This document shows, one piece after another, positions 21,504 to 34,372 of a stretch of DNA of 64,000 bases. The notes under the pieces are model-generated. The model was not told the DNA's origin. It saw only the letters and a list, made by a program, of their open reading frames with translations, and did no database searches. This stretch comes from Brachionus rotundiformis. Lineage: Eukaryota; Rotifera; Eurotatoria; Ploima; Brachionidae. The stretch spans positions 62,001-126,000 of the forward strand of contig JAESIW010000115.1 of NCBI GenBank assembly GCA_016802295.1, in the 5' to 3' direction. The translations under genes and the position numbers were made by a program. Position 1 is the first letter of the stretch, and each line of letters starts with the position of its first letter.

Positions 21504-22154
21504 CTATTTAATCTCTTTTAAAGCAGTTTCTACTTCTTGGTAAACTTGTTCTTCAGTTTTTGAGGCATCAATTCTTTTAACCATTTTCATTTGATCAAAA
21601 TATTGAATTATTGGTAATGTCGACTCGTTATAAGTATTTATTCTTTTTTTTAGCGTATTCTCATTATCATCACTTCGACCACTTTGTTTACCACGCTCTA
21701 AGCAACGATTCACACACACTTGTTCGGGACATTCAAAAAATAAGACACCTCTAACATTTGTCTTTTCGCCCATTTGCCGATTCCAACCATCTAAATTGTC
21801 TTTGTTTCTTGGAAAGCCATCAATTAGAAATGTATCTTTTCCACTCTCTTTCATTGCATTTTCTAAAAGCGAACAAGTAATTTCTACCGGAACTATTGTG
21901 CCTTTTCGAATATGATCTTCAATTTGTTCACCAACTTTGGATCCTGGTCGTTGACGTTCTTGACGAAGAAGATCTCCAGCTGATAAATGAACATAGCCAA
22001 AATTCTAAAAATAAGCAAGATTTATTTCTAACTTTTTCATTTTGGGATAATTATTTACTTCAACAATTTTTAAGCATTGAGTTCCTTTGCCAGCTCCAGG
22101 TCCTCCTAAAACAAATATCACTTTTGGTAAGTTGGATGAATATACTGAAGACAT
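21504..22154 (-). CDS. CMPK1: UMP-CMP kinase
   Basis: Two exons (22059-22154 and 21504-22004; 54-bp intron) give 198 residues, against 196 in human. The P-loop GGPGAGKGTQ is in exon 1. NFGYVHLSAGDLLRQE (nucleoside monophosphate site), IVPVEITCSLL, DGFPRNKDNLDGWN, ERGKQSGRSDDN (LID) and KKRINTYNESTLPII follow in family order. The enzyme phosphorylates UMP, CMP and dCMP with ATP in the cytosol. SGRSDDN is the UMP-CMP kinase form of the lid, which separates it from other adenylate kinase relatives. It is divergently arranged with the uL13m gene. Confidence 0.96.
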
Positions 22155-22497
22155 TCTAAGGGTGCGAATTAGAATGTTTGGAATATTTTTAATAATAGTA
22201 ATTTTTAAAATTATCTGAAATAGTCCTTAAAAGAACTAGTTTTAAAAATTGATGAAAATTTTAATTTGAATTAAAAATATTGAATACGTGTTTTTTGGTA
22301 ATAAATAAATAGAAAAAAATTTATACACAAAAAAGCGTACTAAAAATTCTAACTATGAATTTGATCAAACTTAACAAAATTAAATGCTTTATAAAATCTA
22401 GAATTTTGTTAAAAAAATATCGAAACTTACTATAAAAATTATCTGTTACAAAAAAAAATTTATGTAAATTTTAAAACTTGATTTTTATTGTATTAAG

Positions 22498-23243
22498 ATG
22501 GCTTTTAATAGAGTTAAAGTAATAAATCAAATAAATTGTATTTATAATTTGTTAAATTTTATAACTTAGCAATGGACCACATTTGCAAGAGCATGGTATT
22601 TGTTTGATGCTAAATGGCAAGATCCTATAATATCGGGAAGAGTTCTATCCAAGTATCTTTTGGGTAAAAACAAGCCGATTTATTCAGTTGGAAGTGATTG
22701 CGGTGATTATGTAGTAGTAATTAATAGCAAAGATATTGCTCTAAAAGACGATTTATGGAGAACATATAGATATTTTCACCATACTGGTTATGCTAAAGGG
22801 GCTACGTATACGCCCGCGTGGGAATACCATGAAAATGATCCAACTCGAATAATCAAAAATTGCACAAAAAATGCTATGCCACCGAAAATTTATAGAAATA
22901 GTTTATTAAGCAGACTAATAGTTTTTCCTGATGATGTAAGTAAAATTTGATTAAAATAGCCTATTTTATTTGAATTAAACTATTTAATTTAATATCTTTC
23001 CTATAAGAAAATTCCAAATGATATTATTAAAAATATAGTTGATCAAATTCGACCCTCAATGAATTCACCTAAAAGATTGACTGAGTTTTCGAAAGAAGAG
23101 ATACAAAATTTTCCTCGCCTTTTCGAATGGTAATTTTTTTAAATATTAGCTATTAAACAATTTAATTAAATCTAAATAGGCCTAAAGAATTTATTATTGA
23201 TGATTTAAAAAGTGATGAGAATATATCAGTTAAAATAATATGA
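22498..23243 (+). CDS. MRPL13: Mitochondrial large ribosomal subunit protein uL13m
   Basis: Exons 22498-22518, 22570-22935, 23008-23129 and 23180-23243 (introns of 51, 72 and 50 bp) give 190 residues. The start MAFNRVKQWTTFARAWYLFDAK and the SDCGDYVVVINSKDIAL, HHTGYAKG and KIPNDIIKNIVDQI segments match MRPL13. It ends with PKRLTEFSKEEIQNFPRLFEWP, as in human. It is a structural protein of the mitochondrial 39S subunit. Its first ATG is 343 bp from the CMPK1 start, so the two may share a bidirectional promoter. Confidence 0.95.
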
Positions 23244-24357
23244 TTTTTTTGTTTAAATTTTTTCATTTTTCGTTTACGATAAAAATAATAAAAATGGACC
23301 AAAATCAATCTTGTTCAATAATTTAAAATCTTCAGCACCTATGATCATAGACTTTTGTAAATTAAATTTTTAAAAAATATCAGAAATTTTAAAAGATGAT
23401 TAAAAAATTAACAAACTTAAAATTCATTTTATGCACTTGTTTAATTTGTGATCTACAAACCCCTGTCTAGATTTAGATTTAAAAAAGTGTAGAATTTTAA
23501 ATAAGGTTGTATTAATTTTCTAAATTAAATTTAAGATTTGAAATGTCAAGTTTTTAAACTGTAAAAATAAATGCTATAAATCTTTTTAATCAATTGACAA
23601 GAATCTAAAATTTCTATTAAATAAATCTCTTATGTTCTTTAAGAATATTTAAAAAATTATATATATTGATAATTCAAAAATCAATATTCTTATCAAAATC
23701 AAATCAAAATTCAAATATGTTTTTTAAATAATTTTTTTAAGACTTAAATGTAAATGCTGTGATATTAAATAATAGTATTGTTCATTTTTAAGATCAGATT
23801 TTCGATTTAAAAAAATACTAAATCTTAAATTTACTGATGAAAAATGAGTCATTTAGAATATAACACAGTACTTTTGAGAGCTCATTTGAATTTAAACTAA
23901 TTTGATTGTTCCATTCTTATGTTCATGCATATTCAAAAATTCAAAAAGCCTTTATTTTGTTTAATTTAAAAAGGTTTCATTTTTAATTTCTAGGACATTA
24001 GTGTATTTTATTTTTATTTATTTATTGAAAGATGAAGATTGAATAGTGTTCCAAAATATTTTCAATTTTTTATAATTGTAAAAAAAAGGTTCAATTTTTA
24101 AAATATCTCAAATCAAGGTAATGTAATGTATCTATTTTATTCGTCTATTATACTCAACTACACCAATCTTCATAATCCTAGATTCCAGATCAAATTTACA
24201 AAAGGTGCTTGCGGAGCCTTTAACAAACAAACTAAAATTTGAATTTAAATTAAATCATTTAAATTAATTAAAATGTATAAGTTTATTTGCTGTTCCTTGA
24301 TATTCCATGTCCCTATAAATATTACGCGGAGAGGTTTCTTAAAGATTTAAGATCGAG
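23244..24357. other. Intergenic, AT-rich
   Basis: No gene recognised. Upstream of the Ly6-type gene, TATAAATATT at about 24316-24325 could be its TATA element, roughly 35-40 bp before the ATG. Confidence 0.45.
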
Positions 24358-24781
24358 ATGCTTTTTCAAAAATACATTTTTTTCATTTTTCTTTTTATAT
24401 CTTTTATTGGATCGCATCTAGCACTCAAATGTTTTGTATGTGACGGATGTAGTAAATTTGATATGAACACAAGGCAGCATGTTCAAACTTGTGATGCGGG
24501 AGAATTTTTTTGCAAGGTAAAGTTTTCCATTAAATTAAGTATCTTCCAATTTTTTTAATACTTTTTAGAAAGAAGAGGCCGAGGATGGACTAGGGTGGAC
24601 TAAAATTTTTAAAGAATGCGCTGTGTCTTGTACCGAAAGCGACAGTTATAACAACAGAGTAAAGTGTTGTACTACTGATATCTGTAACACAGGCATATCT
24701 TACTTAAAAGGGGCATATTTTAAAATAGCTGGTTTTGTAGCTGTGTGTAATTTGTTTTTTAAGATTTTTATTGAGATTTAG
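24358..24781 (+). CDS. Secreted/GPI-anchored Ly6/uPAR-domain protein
   Basis: Two exons (24358-24516 and 24569-24781; 52-bp intron) give 123 residues. An N-terminal hydrophobic signal (FFIFLFISFIGSHLA) precedes the mature start LKCFVCDGC. The domain closes with VKCCTTDICNT, the CC-x(3)-D-x-C-N hallmark of the LU (three-finger) fold. A hydrophobic C-terminal tail (FKIAGFVAVCNLFFKIFI) without a long cytoplasmic part fits a GPI-anchor signal. LU proteins act at the cell surface in adhesion and receptor modulation; the partner here is unknown. Confidence 0.85.
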
Positions 24782-25589
24782 TTTTAAAAAAATAAATTGT
24801 AAAAAGTTATGGAATTTAACTTTTTAATAAACATATTGCGATTAAATCAAATATTAAAATTTGTCTCCTAAAATGCGATTTTAATTGAATTATTATAAAT
24901 ATTGAAAGGCTTAACTGAATATAAATGATAAATAGATTAAGGTATTCAAAAAATAAAGATGAGAGAATTTTTAATTTTTTATAAAAAAAATATAAAATAA
25001 AAATAAGACGACTAAATAATGATTTGGTTTGTTTGTATTGAAATAATATTTAAGTTTTTTTTAATTTAATTCAAGTTTTAAAAAACTATTTATTTTTGAA
25101 AAATAAACCTAGATCTTAGAATTAAATTTCGTTAAGAACTTGAATTTTTGAAAAGTTCAAGTATTTAAAAATGCAAAATTTTTATGGTATCCAACTTCAA
25201 AAATTAGTTTTAAAATCCAAAATTATAGAAATTTGAATTTTAAAAATATACTCTTGTCTAGTCATTTGGCTAGAGTAAGATTCAATTGAATTTTGGAGCA
25301 CTTAAAATATTGAATCGGCTAAAATAAATAATAATTAAAAATTTAACAATAAAAGGTCTCCTATTTTTCATTTTAAAAATAAAAAAAAACCCTATTTAAG
25401 GCAAAACAATTTTTGTTGATTAGGTCAAATAATAAATTTGCTATGATGAAAATACGCTTAGAAAAATTATTTCTTATATTTAAGGTTTTAAACTAAAAAT
25501 TGAGTTGAATAACGGCATTTTTTTAAAAATAATTTTTATTTAAAAAACTTTTTCAAGATATATCTGTAGGATAATTCTTTCCAAAATAA
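24782..25589. other. Intergenic, AT-rich
   Basis: Homopolymer-rich, low complexity. Nothing recognised. Confidence 0.5.
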
Positions 25590-25809
25590 TTTTAATATCA
25601 TTAGTTCAAAAGAAATATATTTGTTGTAAATGAATACTCAGGAAAAGAACAAATCAATTCTAGCTCTAAAAGAGGTCTTGTTAATTATAGCAGCTATTTG
25701 TCCGTTTTGGAAGATAATCGTCATGCAATTGTTAGTCCATTAAAACTAAATCATAAGTTAAAATATTATTATTTATTTTAATATCATTAGTTCAAAAGAA
25801 ATATATTTG
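25590..25809 (+). pseudogene. Displaced copy of CIBAR exon 2 plus intron start, between 34-bp direct repeats
   Basis: Bases 25623-25770 copy 27807-27954, the 3' part of CIBAR exon 2 and about 40 bp of the following intron, with six substitutions seen. Because intron sequence is included, the copy arose from DNA, not from mRNA. The exon's last codon before the donor changed from ATG to ATT. The copy is bracketed by identical 34-bp direct repeats at 25590-25623 and 25776-25809, which look like a target-site duplication. The fragment has no start codon and is not expected to be a gene. Confidence 0.85.
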
Positions 25810-27585
25810 ATTAAAATGATAATCTTGGTCATTTAGCTAAATTAAAAGTACATTTTATATTTAATCTTAAATACATATATAAAAAATATGTTAAGTTAAC
25901 TTTGAAAATGGAATTTATAATAAGTTCATTTGCATGAACAATAAATTAGCAAATGTAAATGAAAAAGAAAGCTATAAACAAATCCATGACAACTGTTTTT
26001 TCTACACAAGTTATGTTATTATATATCACAAATTAAATTATTAGCAAATTTTCAGTATCAGTTAGAGTTATTTATTAGTAACTTAGACTTAACATTTCGT
26101 TTAATTACCAAGACAAAAAAGCTTACTAATTATCTTTCCAGAAACGAAAGAAATTGTAGATTTTAGACGGGTCAGAGACAGCCATTTTGAATTTTATATG
26201 AAAATAAATTAAAATTTTTCTATTAATAAAGGTAAAAAAGGTAAATTTTTCTATTGACATCTTTTCGTTTAGTTGACCTTTGCATAACCTTAATTACAAA
26301 ACTAGGTCTAGAGTCTATTAATTTTATTCAAAGTTTATGCTTGACTTAATTTTAAGGTTAAAAAAATACGACACAGGTAACAATCGAACACAAACAGGTA
26401 AAATAATTGGATAAATCATAGAAACAGTGCGGGGTCAACTCAAGATCATCGAATCGAAACCAAATATTTTCATAATCGAAACAAAAATGGAATGTGAACT
26501 TTATATTGTTCATTTTGTTTCGTTTTATATATTGTTACTATATAGATTTGTTGTTGTTCTCGTTAGTCTAAAAACGATTCAAGCAACGACCAAATCGAAT
26601 CGTTTTGTTTTTTTTGTGTACGAATAAGGTATCAGTAAACATAGTATAAATAGTTGAATTCATTTTTGTCATTTGTTAATTTTCGAATTTAAAAAGCGTC
26701 ACAAAATTCAAAAACATCAATTTTCAAATCCAACAATAACGATATAACTGTCAGTGTGAATGTATTCAAGTCAATTAGAAAATAAGTTTATTGACTAGAG
26801 CATTCACGCTTATAGATTATATTAATTCATCTAGATTACAAAGTTATTCAATTTGTTTTAACTTATTTTTTTTATGTCAATAAAATTTTAGTATCAAATA
26901 TATTCTCTCAATATTTAACTAAATTTATTCATTTTTATCATTTAATTATTGCAAAGTAGTACTAATTTAATTTTAATTTTATTATCCGTTTATCATTTGC
27001 AAAACCATTTGATAAATTTAATACATTAATGAATGAAAATAAACCAATTATAAATATTTAATTTAATTTAAAATTTAATTATAAATATTTTTAAAAATCC
27101 ATCATGACTGATGTTAACTGACATATAAGTTACCCAACCGAAAATATATAAATAATATATTTTTTACAAATACCCTTTGTGCTAAACGTGAAATTTTAAA
27201 TTTATTCAAAGTGGGTTGAAAAAATTCATTATAAATGATTAAAAATAAAATGTCTTCCATTTTAAATAATTGATTGAAATATAATTATTTATTCGTGTCA
27301 TAATTTAAAAAAGTTATCACGAAATTTGAGTTTATTTGAACAGTTCTAAATTTTTCAATTTCTTGATTAATTCTAAAAATGAATTAAATAAACTGAATTT
27401 TTTAATCTAATAATTTCTAAAGACTAATAAAATGGCTTTTAGTTTAGTAAGAAAATGTCTCTTAGCAACCGATTATAAAAACCTCTAGCTTTATTTTATA
27501 AATGAACATATGAAAAATTCAATGCCAATAAATTTATAATTTACAGTCTACATAAAAATATTTGTATTTATTCAAAGATAAATCT
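25810..27585. other. Intergenic, AT-rich
   Basis: 1.8 kb with no recognisable gene. A short frame at 26427-26627 looks accidental. The end probably includes the CIBAR promoter. Confidence 0.5.
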
Positions 27586-28837
27586 ATGGCTAATATAAAC
27601 TTAAGTGGTACTATCCACCAGTAAGCTTATTTTTTTTGTTGCAATAATAAATAAGAAAAATTTGTTTTGATAGTGAGTCACAATCTAAAATTTTGACGCA
27701 AAGAATTAACTTATTAGAGTCATGTATGGGAAATCTGTGTGAAAATTTTGGTAAAATAGCACGAAAAAATGCTCGTCTCAGAGATGCATCCGATCACTTG
27801 GTAAATGTTATAAATGAATACTCCGGAAAAGAACAAATCAATTCTAGCTCTAAAAGAGGTCTTGTTAATTATAGCAGCTATTTGTCCGCTTTGGAAGATT
27901 ATCGTCATGCAATGGTTAGTCCATTAAAACTAAATCATAAGCTAAAATATTATTTTTAAAGATCGAAAGAGTAGAAAAAAAGATAATTCAACCAATAAGC
28001 AAATACCAAGAGTACCTTAAATCGACAAAAGTAAGAAAGAGATAAAAAATCTAAAATTTAAAGCTAAAAATGATATTCATAGAAAGAAATAAAATCAACT
28101 ATTAAAATTCGAGATTCAGAGAAGAGAAAGCAACAAAAATTAAATCAATTGATGCAAAGACAACCAGATGATGGAAGGAATATTGTAAGCAATCATTAGC
28201 TCGAAATTTGGCTGATTCACAATTACAATTACTTTTTAAGGCCCAAGCTCAAGCTACCGCTGAGAACGCTGCTGAAAGAGTTGCAACACAGGATAAAATA
28301 TTGGCTGATGTTATTGATAAATTAGAACAAAAAAAATTGAATGATATGAAAGATATTTTAAAAGATTTTACTCATATACAGATAATATTCCACGCAAAAG
28401 CCTTAGAAATGCTTTCTACTGCTTTTAAATATTTGTTGGAAATAGATACAGAAAGTGATTTAGAGGAGTTTAGAAATAATTTTACTCAGTCAACTATTAA
28501 TAACTTACAGTATAGTTCGAACAAGAGCTTAAATGACTCGAACAGACAGAAATATTCCAATGATGACTTATTTTCTGGGGGATCAATGCCAAGTACTCCA
28601 GGTAGATCTAGAAATAATTTAGACCAAAGTAGATCGAAATCAAATGAGCCAAGACGAAACATGCCTTCTACATCTAATTTAAATCATAAACAAAAAAATT
28701 CTAAAGCACATTCCTCTGCACCAAATTTAAATGATAACAAAAAAAGTAACATGAAAAATCTTGACGAAGATGATGATGATGATGATTATGAAGATTATGG
28801 AGTTGAGGATGTCACTGATGATTCAGATGCAGAATAA
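27586..28837 (+). CDS. CIBAR1: CIBAR/FAM92 BAR-domain protein
   Basis: Exons 27586-27620, 27674-27914, 27962-28030, 28083-28184 and 28241-28837 (introns of 53, 47, 52 and 56 bp) give 347 residues. The FAM92 BAR domain can be read across the junctions: ILTQRINLLESCMGNLCENF, ARLRDASDHLVNVINEYS, LEDYRHAM then IERVEKKIIQPI, MQRQPDD, and DMKDILKDFTHIQIIFHAKALEML. The C-terminal 110 residues are low complexity and end in an acidic tail (DDDDDDYEDYGVEDVTDDSDAE), also typical of the family. CIBAR proteins bind CBY1 and bend membrane at the ciliary base. Read without the two small introns, the region appears to have frameshifts; with them it is intact. Confidence 0.88.
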
Positions 28838-29385
28838 AATGTTTTAATATATTGAAAGCACTTGTTTCTATTTCCATATTTTAGAATAAAAAATTTGATA
28901 GCTTTTAATTTTTAATTTCTATACCTTGGAAATCGTTTTTAAGATTTACTTTAAAATGTAAGACTTTTTTTTAATTAAGTTTATCTATTCGAATGTTCAT
29001 TATTAACTTGATCAAAATAAATCTTAATTTTGTTTGAAAAGTAATTAAATTATTGATTTAATTTAATCAATAAATAATACTTTTATTTTAAATAAGCATA
29101 TATTTATACCATTTATTTTTTTGAACAAAAATATAAATATCTTGTTTAGTTATGAACTTAATAGTGCAAATTAAATTTTAAAAACATTCAACCAAGGATC
29201 TTTATTCATATTTATAAAAATATATTTTGTAAAAAACCATTAATGATTATATTGATATAAAAATTAGAATTATTTAAGTTAAATAACTTGTAAAATTTAT
29301 TTCAGTTAAATTATTAAATTTGATGATATAAATTTTTGATTAAACAACAAATTTTACCAAATAAATAATTGATACATTTCATAAT
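28838..29385. other. Intergenic between convergent genes
   Basis: AT-rich, shared 3' flank. Nothing recognised. Confidence 0.5.
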
Positions 29386-30567
29386 TTATTGATTATTCTT
29401 AAAAACCAATTTCAAGGATTTATCATTAATTTCTAAAATAAAATAAATATGATAGTACATTTAACTCATTACATTTGATTTACCTATTTTATCTTCGTTG
29501 CTCAAAACATTGTCATCTAAATCTGTTTCTTGTTTATCTGCTAAAAATGATGGCAAAAATTTGAATAATATTTTTAATTTTATATTATTGAAAAACTCTG
29601 ATAGTTTTTTTCTATAAAATTTAATAAAGTATCCGCTTTACTTTCTACAAAATTGAATCAGCACATATATAATCTTAAGCTTATTTTAAAAACTTATAAA
29701 ACTGCAACTTTAAAATCAAATAATGGATAGCTGTATTTAAAAATTTTGATTTTAAATGAATTTATATTTTTACAATAAGATTTAAATTTACTTCAGCAGA
29801 TTCTTAGAAATCTATTAGAAAATGATCTTAATATTTTTCTAAAATTTCTTTTCAGTTTTTTAATAAAATTCAATCTTTGGAACGACTTATCTCTTATTTA
29901 AAATTTATCAATAAATAATTGATTATCGAATATTATTTCCTAGCTTAATTAATATTCATAATATAAAAAAGTACCTTTACTTTTTTCGACTAACTTCTTT
30001 TCTTCAATTTGGGAATATATATCATCTAAAATCATCAGGTCTTGATTTAATAAAAAACAAAAATCTTGAATTTTTTCAATTGTGCATTTTGTGTATTCTA
30101 TTGACTTAAAAACTAGTTGCAATTCTTTTTCAATTGTTCTGAATGTGTAGAATAAATTGGTGGTGTGAACTAAAGCTTTTTCTTTAACTTGTTTTTCAAA
30201 AATCTTTAAAGTTAATTTAAATTCTTATGTAGCTTTATTCTGATAAAATTTACTTGTGAGTCATTCTCTATCAAAAATGCTTGATTATGTATTGATTCTA
30301 ATTTTTCATCTTTTCTAAAATTGATTAAATAGAATCTTGATTAAGTCTTCCAAAAAACATACTCTCTAAGATAGTTAACACCTGAGTTTGTTAACCATGA
30401 TTCAATGTGTCTTTGTGTTTTATGCAGAACATAATTTTTATCAACCTCTAATTGATCTATTCTGATTTTTATATTTAAAACAAAAAGCTGAATAAAATAA
30501 TTTTCAAATACTTGTGATTTAAATCAGTTTTTATTTCAGCAAGTTTCTTTTTAAATCTAGTTAGCAT
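29386..30567 (-). CDS. Six-exon coiled-coil protein, unidentified
   Basis: The minus-strand gene model is 30512-30567, 30382-30461, 30254-30309, 29975-30203, 29484-29540 and 29386-29432. All junctions are GT-AG; introns one and three are exactly 50 bp and one intron is 434 bp. Every junction keeps the frame, giving 174 residues from ATG to TAA. The product is almost wholly helical and charged (MLTRFKKKLAEIKTDLNH; VFKSIEYTKCTIEKIQDF), ending in an acidic low-complexity tail. A small subunit of a vesicle-trafficking or centrosomal complex would fit, but I recognise no family signature. The six consistent junctions make it likely to be real. Confidence 0.55.
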
Positions 30568-31559
30568 TTTTAAATTCAGATATTTTTAAAAAGATAGCTT
30601 AAATGAAAATCAAAGAGAAAATTTTATCTATTTAACTCTTTTGATAAGATAAATTAAAAATTCAAAAAATTAAATTATTAATATCTTTTTTAATATAACA
30701 GATAGAAATAAATTTTAATTATTTTAATTGTTACTTGAAAAAAAATCATTTAGAAATTTTTTTTATTTACTAGTGAAGAGTTTATAGAATTAAATCAATC
30801 ATCTAAGTTTTATATAAATAAACCTTTCGCCAAGAAATCCATTATAAATTTTATATATTCAAACCTTTAACTTAAATCAATACATTTTAATCACAGTTTG
30901 TATAGCAATTCCTAGTGAATATTTCAATCTATTTTTTAATATTAAATAATTTAGAATTATTCCATAATTAATTCAATATGAGTTTTTGTATTGATTAGAT
31001 CAACGAATATCATCATCTATTTGTTATTGAACTTTAGAGAAAATGATTTAGGATAAAATCATTTAATACCATTCAAAACTTTTGTAAGTTAAGTTGAAGC
31101 AAAAAGGAAAAAATAACAATTAAAAAAAATTTATTTTTATTAAACAATAAAAACCCAATATTTTTCATTACTCTAATATTTATATATTGTTCCCGGGAGT
31201 CGGGATGTTGATTATCTTATTTTTCGAAGTTTTTAGCTTAAAAGCCTTGAAACCACGCATCTATTTGATAAAATAAAAATTAAAATTAAAACTTATTATT
31301 CTAACATTTCAATTAGAAAATTTAGAATTAATCTAGTTGCAACTGATAAACAATTTACCTGCTTTAATCATATAAAACATAAAATAAATCTACTGGTATG
31401 AAATATTTATTTTCAAAGATTTATTACATTGATGAGCATGGTATTAAAGCGATTACATAACTTTTCAAATAGCCTTAAACGCTCTTTATTTAACGGCTTA
31501 ATTTTTTATTTATTTCCCCTAAAATTATTTTAAAAATCTTTATTAGATAGTAATTTGGA
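30568..31559. other. Intergenic between divergent genes
   Basis: AT-rich, with one GC-richer patch at about 31190-31210 (CCCGGGAGTCGGG) of unknown meaning. No RNA gene fold recognised. Confidence 0.45.
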
Positions 31560-32256
31560 ATGTCGAAAGAATCATCATTATCAAATGCTCCTATTCAGAG
31601 TAATATTACTCCAAATGATGCAAATCTAGTTACGTCTAAATGCAACTATTGTAAAAACGTAACAGTCCAACTAGAAGGCCAAAAAGTAAAAAAAAAGATT
31701 TTAATTTCTACTTGAATAAATCTACATCTAATTTTATAAATTTTTTATAAGAATGTTGATTTAGAAAAAGGGATTTTTAAAAAGAATGATAATCAAATTT
31801 TGAAGAGTTTTTTTAAGACGCCAGATGCACTTTTACCTCAGGACAGAAAGGTAAATTGGTTCATGAATATTTAATAATATCTATTTTTTAATTACTTTTT
31901 TAAAATATTAAAAGAAGCCTCCAGTTGGAACTGTAGATGCAAATGTCTTTACTATTAAGAAAAGTCTGGCAACTATTTTATGCTTGATAATTATCATTAT
32001 GTCGAATAGTATCCAAATAAAGCATGTTTTTAAGCATGGCAAAACTCTATTTTATCAATTTTATTCAGTCCAAATTACATTAGGAACAACCTCTATTTTT
32101 CTATCATCTTTAATTGGACTTTTGCTGCTTTATTCAGCTAAATTAAATTTCAATGATGCCTACAAACAAAGAAAATTGGATTTCTTAAACAATTTATCGA
32201 TGATTTTGCTATTTGTTTTGTGCATTTTGAACATATTTATCACAGCCATGAATTAA
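31560..32256 (+). CDS. NINJ: Ninjurin family membrane protein
   Basis: Exons 31560-31685, 31752-31850 and 31915-32256 (introns of 66 and 64 bp) give 188 residues. The N-terminal 75 residues are polar. The conserved core follows: an amphipathic helix (ANVFTIKKSLATILCLI), a first membrane segment (QITLGTTSIFLSSLIGLLLL), the loop KLNFNDAYKQRKLDFLNNLS, which closely matches the ninjurin loop and its K-LDFLNNL signature, and a second membrane segment ending NIFITAMN. Ninjurins are plasma membrane adhesion proteins, and NINJ1 oligomers rupture membranes in lytic cell death. The acceptor of exon 3 could be three bases later without changing the frame. Confidence 0.92.
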
Positions 32257-34372
32257 TTCTTTTCTGATTCGATTTAAAATAAATTATAAAATAACTGTTC
32301 TCTTTTCAAAGAAAATCTTTTAGAATAGATAAATTTAATAAAATTTTTAAAAAATATATTTTTTGTAATAATATAATTAAATATTTAGTTTTAAATCATA
32401 GACATAAATAAAGTAGAATTTCAATTTAGTAAATTCATTAATTTTAAATAAAATGTGACAATTAATTTAAAAGAGTTGTGAAATGTCAACAAAAAAATTG
32501 TTAAATGAAATATGCCGTAGGTTTTTAGGTTAATTGTTGCGATTATTTTAACAAGTTAACATTGAAAGCCAAAGAAATTTAGAATATTAGACGATATCTC
32601 TCAAATTACATGAGAAACTTAATTGGAAATATTAAAAAGAATAGGACCAAAGTGATCACTAAAAACTAATCTATTTGTTTATCTTATTAAAGCATATTTA
32701 TTTGGGCCTAATTTTCTTTGTTTACTTGATTCGTCTAGGGCATTCAGATTGGATTGAAATATTTTGTTTACCATAAGATTTAACTGTTTGTTTAATGTAT
32801 TAATTCTTGATGTAAATATGCAAGTAACATTCACAAGTATGCGAGCTATGTTCAAAGACAATATTTTAAAGCTAGAGCTCTTTGTCCGCGCGCTTGTCCT
32901 AATGGTCAAACTGTACAAATAGTCAATCTATAAAGGTATAGTTTAGCTTATTAATTTTTTTTTCGTTTGTCGTCAATAATGTTAAACCAATTTAATATTT
33001 ACGGTGAAAATAAGCAAAATATTTTATCATTAACTTTCTTCCGTTTCTAACTAGCCAAACTAGTTTATTTCGGACTTATGAACTAAATTGCAATATAGGA
33101 GTTGAAGTTTTTTTTCTTGTTAATTAGTTTCGACAATTATAGCAATTGAAATATAGACGTTTGATATATATATATATTTATATTTATATAGTTATTTATA
33201 TTTCACTTTAGTAGGATGTAATATTCACAATCAGAATTTTAGTCAAGTTGATTCATTAATGTGAGTTTAATTTTTAAAAATTCATTAAAAATTAGCAAGT
33301 TAAATGATTAATTCGTTTAAATTCTAAACAGCTTTGAAATTTTTAAATAAGAATTTTTCTGTCAAAATTCTAAAAACACTAAAATTATTACCAAATTTTA
33401 ATTTAGTTCAGTTAATAAGAATTTTTATTTAGAAGTTTATGGATTAATAAATGGTTATTGCTTCGAAGTATAGTATTTTAATATTATCAAATTAAAAAAA
33501 TTAGCAGATATAATAGGCAAATTTGGAGCAAACAAATTTCTTAGAAATTATTAGGTTCATGAATAATTCAATTCGAGCCTATTACTTAATATTTTGGTAT
33601 AAATTGAATAAAAGCCCAATCTAAGTCTTTAAAAAATAAATAAAAATTACAATGGTTTCTTAATCGGGCTAGATTAAGAGATATAAATCCTAATATGGAC
33701 TAGAGTTTTGAACAATTTAATAAATTAAACGTTTTCAATTTGAAAAAATTAAATCCTCTAAAAAACAATTGTACGAAAATATACTCTTGTTTATAAAAAC
33801 GGCTTATTTAGGAAAAAAATAGACTAATCTCCAAACAAACAACGAATTTGCTTCAAGTTCAAGGTATTAAATGATAAATTTTCATAGACTACCTATATGA
33901 GTTGAAATCTGCATCCAAGCAAACAGATCCGTTCTAAAATATCAACCAAAGTGAAAAGCAAAAAAATTGAATTGTAGCTTTTTGTCCTATTGTTAGTATT
34001 GCATAAAGTAGGCCTTCGTTCACATGGTCAATTACCACCCAGATTCTCTAAGTCTCTTAATCCCCAATCTATGCCTACTAATTAAACATATAAAAGTTTG
34101 AGAATAGCTAATTTGATAAAATTATTTTATAATAATAAGAAATTGGTTTATTTGCGGGCGGTTTTTTATTTACATTCCGGATTCCTTCATTTGATTAGCG
34201 ATTTCCTCTCTTATTTAAAAATATAAGAACTTTTTAAGATATAGTTTTAATTTTAGATTTTATTTAAAATGATAAGCTACAAATTTTCTTAAGCATTTAG
34301 TTCGATTTGTAAAGCGAATGCGAAAAAATTAAAATATACATTTCTTGGTAGCTTAATGAATGGCCATGGAAG
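32257..34372. other. Intergenic, 2.1 kb
   Basis: Mostly AT-rich. A minus-strand open stretch at 32918-32679 (79 codons, starting LYSLTIRTSARTKSSSF) has less biased composition than its surroundings and could be an old gene or transposon remnant; I cannot identify it. A TA/TTTATA microsatellite lies at about 33165-33200. Confidence 0.4.

Noticed and set aside
26427..26627. Plus-strand frame of 66 codons
   Set aside because: Lacks a proper ATG context, composition matches the surroundings, and no splice partners were found.
27962..28260. Three apparent single-base frameshifts in CIBAR
   Set aside because: Two canonical introns of 52 and 56 bp (28031-28082 and 28185-28240) restore a continuous, family-consistent protein.
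30204..30520. Very short (24-30 bp) introns with frame errors in the minus-strand coiled-coil gene
   Set aside because: Using the next AG in each case gives 50-bp introns that keep the frame.
31187..31212. GC-rich patch that might be part of a structured RNA
   Set aside because: No tRNA, snRNA or spliced-leader features could be fitted.
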